Source: Acidobacteriota bacterium
GTDB taxonomy: Bacteria; Acidobacteriota; Vicinamibacteria; Vicinamibacterales; CAVVIG01
DNA: 5,556 bases
Direction: 5' to 3'
Assembly (NCBI GenBank): GCA_003223775.1
Contig: QHWK01000538.1
Coordinates: 1 to 5,556 of the forward strand
This document shows, piece by piece, positions 1 to 5,556 of this stretch (within the stretch, counting starts at the first letter, position 1; each line of letters starts with the position of its first letter). The notes beneath the pieces were generated by a model. It worked only from the letters and a program-made list of their open reading frames with translations, searched no databases and was not told the DNA's origin. A program made the position numbers and the translations under genes.

Positions 1-737
1 TTGCACTCGAACGTCATCGTCTTGTCGATGACCGCGGTGGTCCACGTCGGCGACGTTCCCGTATTCCCCGTAGGACTCGTATTGGTGCCGAATCCGTTGG
101 TCCACGTGGCGGTCGTATCCGCGTTGGCCGATCGGCCGACGGCGCAATCGACCTCCTGATCCATCGTCGTGCTGAAGTGATGAATGAAGCCGCCGGTCGA
201 AATGCCGACCGAATTGCCCCACGGCGTATGCGACGCCGCACCGCTGCCGCCCGTGCCCGACGGTCCCTGCCACTGCGACGCGACATTCGGCGAGCCGGGG
301 TTGTTCCACGCGCCCCACGTGATCGTCGACGCGCCGAGCTGCGCGCGGATGTGGCCGTTCGACGAGGCCTGGCCGTCGAACGCCGCCGAGGCGAACACGT
401 GCACGTAGTCCACGCCGCCGATGCTGATGGGCGCGACGCCGAGCGAGCGGCCGCCGGCGAACACCGAGCTCGTCGCGCCGCCGGCGTTCGCGAGGTTGGG
501 GCTGGCGGTTTTCTCCGTCCACGTCGCCGTCGCCAGATTCGGTCCGCTGCTGACGTACGCGTGCACGTTGCGATCGTTCAGCGAATCGTGCGCCGACGTC
601 AGCGTGAAGAGCCACCACACGCCGGCGTTCGGCGCGAAGACGAGATGCGACTGCGCCGAGTGGCCCGTCGCGTCCACCCATGTGCCGCCGACGCCCGTCC
701 CGATCTTCACGGGCGGCGGATCGACGAACGGCTCCGG
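1..737 (-). other. Propeller-like C-terminal region, incomplete
   Basis: After a DPPP linker the sequence shows short beta strands with repeating tryptophan motifs: HLVFAPNAGVWWLFTLTS, SSGPNLATATWTE (within 513-554), STITWGAWNNPGS, and GRSANADTTATWTN (96-137). The two S-x-x-N...ATWT segments look like degenerate Asp-box turns of sialidase/BNR-type propellers. The region continues past the left edge, so blade count and any active site cannot be judged. Confidence 0.4.
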
Positions 738-3059
738 CCACACCGTGATCGGCACGCTTCGCGTCGCGGTGCTGTAGGTCGCCGTGTCGGTCGGCGTGAA
801 GGTGACCGACAGCGTCTGCACGAGGCCCACCGGCAGCACCGTGCCGGCCGGCGGATCGTAGACGAACGTGCCCGGCACGTCGGTCGTCGCGTTCAGCTGA
901 TTCGGTCCGAGCGGCGTGCCGTAAACGATGTCCGCAGGAATCGGCCACGCCAGCGTCGGCGTCGGCTTCTCGAGCACGACGATGTCGACCGTCGTCGTCG
1001 TCGACACGTAGTTGTTCGCATCGCCCGGCGTGAACGTTGTCGATAGCGTGTGCGATCCCGGCGGCAGGACGGTTCCGCTCGGCGGTGTGTAGCCGAACGT
1101 GCCGGCGACGTTCGCGGCGGCGTTCAGCTGCGCGCTGCCCAGCGGCGTGCCTGTCATGATCGCGGCGGGCAGCGGCCACGTGATCGTCGGCGTCGCCTTC
1201 GCGACGGGCGCGATCTCGACGGCGGCGAAATTCCACACGTGATCGGTCGGCGCCGTGTCGCTCACCTGCACGGCCGATCCCGCGAGCGGCACCGGACTTG
1301 TCAGCGCCTGCACCCAGAACGTGTCGCCGCTCACCGTGTTGAGGAACTCGTGGACCTTCGTCTGGTTGCCGGCGACGGTTCTCGGCACGGCGCCGTTCCA
1401 ATCGTTCCCGACGCCGTACACGAGCGAGCCTGCGCGCGTCGTCGTCAACGACACCGAGGGCGCGCCGCCGGCCGCGCTCGCACCGCCGGCCGCGCCGATG
1501 CCGGCCGCGCCGCTGAACGTGATCACGGTGAGCGATTGATACGGCGAGGTGCCGAGCGCCGGCGTCGACGTCACCGTGAATCCCGACAGCGCCGTCGCAC
1601 TCCTCGCGGACCAGATCTCCGACACGCCGTTCTGGCCGTTCACGCGCGTGGCAAGAGTCCACGTGAGGCCGCCGCCGGACACCGTCATCGTTTCCGGCGA
1701 GCCGTCGGGCCCTGACGATCCGACGAGCGCGACGACGAGATCGCCGGCCGACGTGCTCAGCGGCGGCGTCGTCCGCACGGCGTAGCCATCGTCGGCGACG
1801 ACGTTGCCGACCGCGAAGGTGCCGACGACGCTCGTCGTGTCGGCGGCCGTGTACTGGTAATCGACGAAGTGCCAGCCCTCGTTGAGGAACGACGACAGCC
1901 GCACCCACACCGTCCCGCCCGTCGTCGGCAGGCCAGTGACGAACGCGGCGAGATCGGCGACGGCCGGACCGGAGTAGATGTCGTTGGCGCCCTGCGACGT
2001 GCCGACGGTGAGCTGATAGGTCGAGACGCCGACGCCGCTGGTCCAGTTGAAGATCTGATTCGCCGACGTCAGCGTCGATCCGGGCGGCGGGCTGACGATT
2101 TCGGCCGCGGCGGGCGTCGGCGTCGTCGTCGATGAGAAGTCGAGCGCCCAGCCCGCGCGGCAGGCAAGATCGGGCATAGTGCCGCCGAGGCTCACGCATC
2201 CGATCGGCGTGGTTGCGATGTACGGCCAGAGGAAATCGTACGCGGCCTGCGCGCCGGGCCAGCCTTGCTGGATCGCGTACATCAGGTTCATCCGCGCTTC
2301 GGGCCCGTAGAAGCCGCCGAAGGGCCGCTCCTGGCCCTGCGTGGCCGACCAGATCTGGCTCATCGAGGTGTAGAAGGATCCGAACACGCCGGGATTGCTC
2401 GCGTTCGGCGTGCCGACCGCGATGAGATATGCGCCGGCCTCCGTTCTCGGGTAGTCCGGATCGCTCGTGAACAGCTTCAGATGGAAGCGCGCGATCGCGT
2501 TGCGATGCACGCTGCCGCCGGCGAATCCCTGCGCGTTCGCGTGATCGATCGCGTACGCGAGATAGGTCTGCTCCCAGAGCGAGATGTACTGCCCGCCGTC
2601 GGGTCGTTTGTTGATCCAGAGAATCTGGAACGGGTTCGTCGCCGGGTTCTGCGTTTCGGCGTAGGCGTCGAGATACGCGAGGTTGCTGACGACCTTCTGC
2701 GCGAGGTACGCGCGCAGCGGCGACGACTCGGGATAGTACGCCGCCGCATCGGCGATGTTGCGCAGCGCCCATCCGTACCCGCGCACCTCGTTGTATTCGA
2801 GGATGCCCTGCGAGCTGCGGATGCCGTCGCCTGGGTACGTCCGCGCCATCGCGTAGTTCGCCCAGAACGCCATCTCCTCGGCGTAGTAGCGATCGCCGGT
2901 CAGCAGGTACGGCGCGTACGCGATCGACGGCTGGTGCGCATCGTCGGGGAGGAGCGGGCTCTGGCCGGGACCGGCGATGTCGGAGCCGTATTCGCGGATC
3001 GGCAGCGGCAGGCCGTGGATGTAGTCGAACCCCTGGCCCTGCGCGCGCTCGTCGAGCGT
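1..3059 (-). CDS. Secreted multidomain protein, continuation: helical barrel-like domain, Fn3-like, beta-sandwich, Ig-like repeats, propeller-like region; 3' end beyond window
   Basis: This is the same gene as the signal-peptide section, read in the frame shifted by one base. About 1,019 codons are open to the left edge with no stop. Order: helical domain rich in aromatic residues with PDDAHQPSIAYAPYLLTGD, AEEMAFWANYAM, EVRGYGWALRN and YISLWEQTYLAYAIDHA (about 3057-2145); Fn3-like domain (2111-1845); a beta domain with VGNDWNGAVPRTV (about 1838-1203); two 77-residue Ig-like repeats (1199-738); and a Trp/Gly-rich propeller-like C-terminal region (737-1). Polyproline and poly-Thr linkers separate the modules. 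The layout fits an extracellular glycan-active or glycan-binding enzyme. No start codon with a ribosome site is seen near the junction, so this is not an independent gene. The intact protein would exceed 1,340 residues. Whether the frameshift is real or a sequence error cannot be told here. Confidence 0.8.
738..968 (-). repeat. Ig-like repeat unit 2 (77 residues)
   Basis: Starts KPTPTLAWPIPADIVYGTPL, with QLNATTDVPGTFVY, GTVLPVGLVQTLSVTFTP and TYSTATRSVPITVW following. By hand count about 44 of 76 aligned positions are identical to unit 1, with one extra residue in the GLVQTL turn. Unit 1 is directly abutting, so this is a true tandem pair, probably an ancient duplication. Confidence 0.75.
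969..1199 (-). repeat. Ig-like repeat unit 1 (77 residues)
   Basis: Starts KATPTITWPLPAAIMTGTPL, with QLNAAANVAGTFGY, GTVLPPGSHTLSTTFTP and NNYVSTTTTVDIVV following. It matches unit 2 in length and layout. This repeat type (xTPTIxWxxPxxIxYGTxL...QLNA...GTFxYxPxxGTVL...TFTPxD) is widespread in bacterial secreted proteins as an Ig-like spacer. Confidence 0.75.
1203..1838 (-). other. Beta-sandwich domain with Gly/Ala-rich loop, lectin-like (family not certain)
   Basis: Roughly 210 residues with alternating beta strands. Notable parts are VVADDGYAVRT, GDLVVALVGSSGPDG, GLTWTLATRVNGQNGVSEIW, a low-complexity loop AGIGAAGGASAAGG (about 1470-1515), VGNDWNGAVPRTVAGNQTKVH, and a final strand DHVWNFAAVEIAP. 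Such modules recur in secreted Acidobacteria proteins as far as I recall; their ligand is unknown. Confidence 0.45.
1845..2111 (-). other. Fibronectin type III-like domain
   Basis: The segment begins EIVSPPPGSTL, contains the strand pair QIFNWTSGVGVSTYQLTVGTS, and ends TVWVRLSSFLNEGWHFVDYQYTA. The W...Y-x-L-x-V and V-W-V-R-x-S patterns are typical of Fn3-like domains that tether catalytic domains in secreted enzymes. A short poly-Thr/Pro linker (STTTTPTPAA) joins it to the helical domain. Confidence 0.6.
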
Positions 3060-3230
3060 CGCCGTTCGCGAGCACGAATGCCCGCTGCGTGCTGTTCTTG
3101 TGGACGAGATACCGCGCGGTCCAGTCCGGCAGCGGCGCGAGCTCGGCGCGGCCGCTGTGGTCGTCCATGAGCGGATCGAGCGCGCCCGATTTGAGGATGT
3201 CGAAGTTCGCGCCGGCCGGCGAGCTGACGA
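2145..3230 (-). other. Helical (alpha/alpha)-barrel-like domain, possible catalytic domain
   Basis: The segment alternates amphipathic helices with aromatic-rich loops, as in (alpha/alpha) toroid polysaccharide lyases and glycosidases. Candidate active-site region: REYGSDIAGPGQSPLLPDD-AHQ (His at 2934-2936), followed by Tyr-rich helices, NEVRGYGWALRN (about 2756-2792) and the LWEQTYLAY helix. Two cysteines in GCVSLGGTMPDLACRAG near the end could form a disulfide. The frameshift falls inside this domain, near its start. The fold is an inference from sequence pattern; I do not recognise a named family with certainty. Confidence 0.45.
3057..3063 (-). other. Frameshift junction in the secreted-protein gene
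   Basis: Up to the codon at 3060-3058 the N-terminal frame gives sensible residues (RAFVLANGD) with GC-rich third positions. From 3059 the frame moved one base further downstream gives TLDERAQGQGFDYIHG and stays sensible to the window edge. One extra base, or two missing bases, at GGCGACG would account for the change. No slippery heptamer or homopolymer is evident, so programmed frameshifting is unlikely. Confidence 0.8.
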
Positions 3231-4044
3231 CGTTCGCGATCGTCGGCAGATACGGCGGCAGCGCGCCGGACGCGTTGAACGGCGCGATGTCCGGGGTGAT
3301 CGACGCGAGCGAGGTCGACGGCAGCGGGAAGATCTTGCGCCACCGCGTCAGATAGAAATGCTGAACGGCCGCCTTCGTGAAGACGATCTGTCCGGCGACG
3401 CGAATCGTCGCGTCATAGGTGACCGTCGCTGCGCCGACGGCGTCGAGCACGTTCTCGACCGAGATGTCGACGCGCCCCGCGCCGTCGTTGTACACGCGCG
3501 CATCGAAATTCACGCGGAGAAACGGATGCGCGCTGGCGTCGGCCGATGAGACGGGCGCGACGACCGATCGGCCTTCGTACGCGAGCGGGCCCGAAAGCCA
3601 TCGATCGCTCGACGGGGAGCCCGGCAGCGAGGCGGTGTAGGTCACGCCGCCGATCGCGAGCTCGACCGAGGCCGCGGGCAGCGTTGGCGAGAACGATCCG
3701 CTCGATGCCGACGCCGCGACGATCGGATAGGTCGCGGCGCTCGGCGCGTTCACGGTGACGATCGCGAAGCGGATCGATCCGTCCGGCCACGTCGTCTTGA
3801 CGTCGGTCTGTGTGGGAAGACTACCGACCTGCAGGCCGCCGGCGGCGGCGCCTTGCGGCAGCGCCTGGCCGAACGTCGCCCACCCGGGCGTCAGCGTGAC
3901 GGACGCAACCGGCGACTGCGCGCGCGCGGGCGCCGCGAAGGACAACAGCGCAACGATCGCGGCGAGCGTCGCGTACAAGCGAAAGCGGCCGGCCGCGATA
4001 GGGCCAGGCGCACACCGTGTTCGATCGCCGCATCTCACAGACAT
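3058..4044 (-). CDS. Secreted multidomain protein, N-terminal section (signal peptide, RIFT-barrel-like domain, start of helical domain); frameshifted
   Basis: These 329 codons start MSVRCGDRTR. The signal peptide has a basic n-region, hydrophobic core LYATLAAIVALLSFA and probable cleavage after APARA (residue 42). The following beta-rich region contains TTWPDGSIRFAIV (about 84-96). A WPDGS-(I/V)-(R/K) motif is, to my knowledge, typical of the N-terminal RIFT-barrel domain of PcRGLX/YetA-type rhamnogalacturonan lyases. Further on come HFYLTRWRKIFPLP and DWTARYLVHKNSTQRAFVLANGD, leading into the helical domain. Coding then shifts: from 3059 the sensible protein continues in another frame (TLDERAQGQGFDYIHG). 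The original frame stays open to the window edge but becomes Arg/Pro-rich and meaningless. The start is ATG 4044; GTG 4065 is an alternative with a better ribosome site. Substrate is unknown. Secretion is well supported, lyase relation only moderately. Confidence 0.75.
3919..4044 (-). other. Sec signal peptide of the secreted protein
   Basis: Residues 1-42: an Arg-containing n-region (RCGDRTR, then GRFR), a hydrophobic stretch LYATLAAIVALLSFA, and APARA just before QSPVAS, which matches the A-x-A signal peptidase I rule. No lipobox cysteine follows, so the product is probably released or periplasmic rather than a lipoprotein. Confidence 0.8.
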
Positions 4045-4076
4045 GATCGATTGACTGACGCACACATCGCCGGACG

Positions 4077-4084
4077 CCTCTCCC
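4077..4084 (-). promoter_or_regulatory. Strong Shine-Dalgarno-like site ahead of the secreted-protein gene
   Basis: The minus strand reads GGGAGAGG here. It is 9 nt before an out-of-frame ATG (4067) that opens a 10-codon frame, 11 nt before an in-frame GTG (4065), and 32 nt before the in-frame ATG (4044) used for the secreted protein. No purine-rich site stands immediately before ATG 4044. The site therefore suggests either a GTG start at 4065, adding seven residues, or translation of a short upstream peptide coupled to the main gene. Confidence 0.4.
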
Positions 4085-4234
4085 GACGCAGAGCCAACGC
4101 GCACTGCGCTCGACGCACGGCCATCGACACGGGCCGCGCCGCGCTGCCAGCTCCAGCCCGGGCGCCGCGGAAAGCCGTTCGAGCGATTCCGGTGATGGAT
4201 TCTGTCGTGCGAACGCGTTCGGCGAGGATGTAGC

Positions 4235-4248
4235 AAGCACACTGCCGC
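4235..4248 (-). promoter_or_regulatory. ops-like sequence in the leader (speculative)
   Basis: Read on the minus strand this is GCGGCAGTGTGCTT. From memory, the enterobacterial ops element recognised by RfaH contains GCGGTAGCGTGCTT, so 12 of 14 bases agree. It lies about 190 nt upstream of the secreted-protein start and about 200 nt downstream of a NusG-family antiterminator gene, on the transcribed strand, which is where a recruitment site would be expected. UpxY/LoaP-type proteins do not necessarily use ops, and a single match in a GC-rich leader may be chance. Confidence 0.2.
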
Positions 4249-4452
4249 GGGGCCAGATCGGCGGCGGCGAATGCGGGCAGGCGAACCCGTTCGTAATCAG
4301 CGCATTAGGACGGATCCAGAGAGTCGAAAGTGCTCCAGTTTTCGGAAAATCTTCCTGCAGGCAGACAACAGTCGCCGTTCGGGCGATCCGCCGTCTATCG
4401 AAGGGTAAGGCCGGCGCTGAAGGTCACACGAGTCTGCGCGATCGCATTTTCC

Positions 4453-4971
4453 TCAATAGGGCTTCACGTCCGCAGCGTCCACTTCGACGCTCACCGCCTG
4501 CCCGATGAGATCGACCGACAGCACGAGACGCGCCTTCGGCGCATCCTTGCGCATCAATCGGCCGACGACGCCTTTGAGCGGCCCGTGGACGACTTCGACC
4601 ATCATCCCTTCGTGAATGAGCGGGCAGGGATCGTACTGCAGCTCGCTGCCGACGAGCACGCGGATGCTCTCGAGCTCGTACTCCGGAATCGGCGCCGGCT
4701 TTCCCTCGAACGAGACGATGTTCACGACGCCGGTGCACTTGAGGACGGGCAGCGAGTCCTCGGGATCGAAGCGCGCGAAGCAGTAGCCGGGAAAGAGCGG
4801 CCAGTCGATCTTCTTCTTGCGATCCTTCCAGCGGCTCCAGCGGGTGATCGTCGGCAGAAACGCGTCGAAGTGCTTGCGCTCGAGCTGCTCGCGGACGACC
4901 TGCTCGTGGCGGGACCGCGTCCAAATCGCGAACCACTGCGGGCCGCCGTTCGGGCGGCGGTCGGCGCTCAT
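4453..4971 (-). CDS. Specialised NusG-family transcription antiterminator (UpxY/RfaH/LoaP-like)
   Basis: This gene encodes a complete 172-residue protein. The NGN domain (about residues 12-108) begins QWFAIWTRSRHEQVV, contains AFLPTITRWSRWKDRKKK (37-54), and has the family hallmark WPLFPGYCFARF (57-68). A KOW domain (about 119-172) contains EGMMVEVVHGPLKGVVGRL. NusG-family proteins bind RNA polymerase through the NGN domain and increase processivity. The WSRWKDRKK segment and the shortness resemble UpxY-type paralogues linked to surface-polysaccharide operons rather than housekeeping NusG. I chose the ATG at 4971 because it forms an ATGA overlap with the upstream stop and sits directly before the NGN domain. 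A frame start at 5022 would overlap the foldase gene by 55 bp and adds 17 unconserved basic residues. Translation is probably coupled to the upstream gene; an AGAGGG lies about 12 nt before the ATG. Which operon it controls cannot be seen from the sequence, but the long leader and giant gene downstream are candidates. Confidence 0.93.
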   Translation of the reverse strand: MSADRRPNGGPQWFAIWTRSRHEQVVREQLERKHFDAFLPTITRWSRWKDRKKKIDWPLFPGYCFARFDPEDSLPVLKCTGVVNIVSFEGKPAPIPEYELESIRVLVGSELQYDPCPLIHEGMMVEVVHGPLKGVVGRLMRKDAPKARLVLSVDLIGQAVSVEVDAADVKPY

Positions 4972-5556
4972 CCCTGCTTGGTGCCCTCTTCGAACGCGCG
5001 CTTCACGTCGGGGTTCTTCCATTCGATGATCGCCTGCGCGCGCAGCTTCTGCATGTACTTCTGGAACTCCGCCTTGCGCTTGTCGGTGAAGACGCGCTCG
5101 CTGATCTGCTCGCGCGCCTGTTCGAGCGACATCACCTGCGTCGCCGTTATCGCGTCGAGCTTGAGGACCTGAAAGCCCCGCGGCGTGCGCACCGGCTCCG
5201 CGACGTCGCCGGGCTTCATCTTCTCGATCATCTTCCGCAGGTCGGGTGAGATGTCGTTGACGCTCAGCGGGCCGATGAGGCCCGCGTTCGCCTTCGACGG
5301 CGAGTCGGAGATCTCGCCCGCGAGTTTCTGGAAGTTCTCGCCGCCGGTCGTGACGCGGCGGCGGATCTCCTTCGCCTTTTCGAGCGCCGCGTCCTCCGCG
5401 GCGACGTTGACGCCCTTCGGATCGGCCGGCGTCGCGACGAGAATCTCGCGCAGCGTCACGGTCGGCGCCGTCGTGAACTCGTTCATGTGCGCGTCGTAGT
5501 ACGCGCGCGCCTCGTCGTCGGTGATGGCGATCTTGGCCATCACCTCGTTCTGCTGC
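4968..5556 (-). CDS. Parvulin (PpiC/SurA-type) peptidyl-prolyl isomerase or chaperone, C-terminal part, 5' end missing
   Basis: The frame is open at the right edge of the window, and 195 residues are visible before the TGA. The fragment begins with QQNEVMAK and then ITDDEARAYYDAHMNEF, which is the typical linker before a parvulin domain in SurA/PpiD-type periplasmic foldases. The parvulin core follows at about fragment residues 32-134: LREILV strand (35-40), a charged helix with the FQKLAGEISDSPS motif (75-87), AGLIGPLS (91-98), then MKPGDVAEPVRTPRGFQVLKL (113-133, split here only by position). A C-terminal helix rich in charged residues ends in EEGTKQG. Family members fold exported and outer-membrane proteins in the periplasm; the signal peptide would be upstream of the window. 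Two positions that are usually histidine in active parvulins (RHILV, GxHxxK/R) are Glu37 and Gln129 here, so the chaperone role may outweigh isomerase activity. The internal GTG at 5543 is not the likely start, because in-frame coding continues upstream. The stop overlaps the next gene's start, implying co-transcription. Confidence 0.9.
   Translation of the reverse strand, partial: QQNEVMAKIAITDDEARAYYDAHMNEFTTAPTVTLREILVATPADPKGVNVAAEDAALEKAKEIRRRVTTGGENFQKLAGEISDSPSKANAGLIGPLSVNDISPDLRKMIEKMKPGDVAEPVRTPRGFQVLKLDAITATQVMSLEQAREQISERVFTDKRKAEFQKYMQKLRAQAIIEWKNPDVKRAFEEGTKQG

Larger units (their letters stand above)
4045..4452. other. 408-bp non-coding leader between antiterminator and secreted-protein gene
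   Basis: I see no convincing gene on either strand in this stretch; the frames crossing it are Arg-rich with no family signature. Its upstream half (about 4300-4452) is more AT-rich than the flanking genes. It contains an 11-base dyad TTTTCcGAAAA (4339-4349), the palindrome CCTGCAGG (4354-4361) and a short stem TCGCC/GGCGA with a 5-nt loop (4372-4386). A 12-bp perfect palindrome CGAACGCGTTCG lies at 4210-4221. No hairpin followed by a T-run is present after the antiterminator stop, so read-through into the next gene is possible. The length is unusual between two co-oriented genes and suits a regulatory leader, but that is inference. Confidence 0.6.

Noticed and set aside
177..1046. Long plus-strand frame of 289 codons
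   Set aside because: Extremely Arg-rich, no family signature, and exactly antisense to well-structured Ig-like and propeller-like coding; a shadow of high GC content. Other plus-strand frames over 1-4000 are the same.
4210..4221. Palindrome CGAACGCGTTCG as an operator
   Set aside because: Perfect 12-bp dyad, but CG-rich palindromes are common at this base composition and no second copy or regulator gene is seen.
4302..4328. Possible promoter TTCGAC - 15 nt - TAATGC on the minus strand
   Set aside because: Poor match to consensus boxes and short spacing; not supportable without transcript data.
4372..4386. Hairpin TCGCC/GGCGA after the antiterminator as an intrinsic terminator
   Set aside because: The stem is only 5 bp and no T-run follows on the minus strand.
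4972..5022. Upstream start extending the antiterminator by 17 residues
   Set aside because: It would overlap the foldase gene by 55 bp, and the added residues are basic and unlike NusG; the ATGA overlap start at 4971 is better.
4330..5172. Plus-strand frame of 280 codons across the leader, antiterminator and foldase
   Set aside because: Antisense to two clearly recognised proteins, with Arg/His-rich composition and no recognisable domain.

Overview
The window is GC-rich, with strong G/C preference at third codon positions. Every gene I can support lies on the minus strand, so transcription runs from right to left. A SurA/PpiC-type periplasmic foldase followed by a UpxY-type NusG paralogue, next to a giant secreted protein with tandem Ig-like modules, would fit an Acidobacteriota (Vicinamibacteria-like) soil bacterium. 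That assignment is inference from gene style only.

Right end (4968-5556): the C-terminal part of a parvulin-type peptidyl-prolyl isomerase/chaperone, whose 5' end lies outside the window. It overlaps the next gene by 4 bp (ATGA). Middle (4453-4971): a complete 172-residue specialised NusG-family antiterminator with NGN and KOW domains. Next comes a 408-bp non-coding leader (4045-4452). It holds a strong Shine-Dalgarno sequence, a possible 10-codon upstream frame, a sequence resembling the enterobacterial ops element, and an AT-rich palindrome.

Left three quarters (1-4044): one very large secreted multidomain protein that runs off the left edge. Its order is signal peptide, N-terminal beta domain with a WPDGSIR motif (like the RIFT-barrel domain of PcRGLX/YetA-type lyases), an aromatic-rich helical domain resembling an (alpha/alpha) barrel, an Fn3-like domain, a Gly/Ala-rich beta-sandwich domain, two tandem 77-residue Ig-like repeats, and a propeller-like C-terminal region. 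The gene changes frame at about 3057-3063. The first 329 codons are in one frame and the remaining 1,019 or so are in another. Both frames stay open to the window edge, so this frameshift would not show up as a premature stop here.

Working model (inference): the antiterminator may help polymerase through the long leader and the more than 4-kb secreted-protein gene (or an operon beyond it), and the foldase would help exported proteins mature. The secreted protein probably acts on, or binds, an extracellular polysaccharide. The many long plus-strand frames are shadows of these genes.
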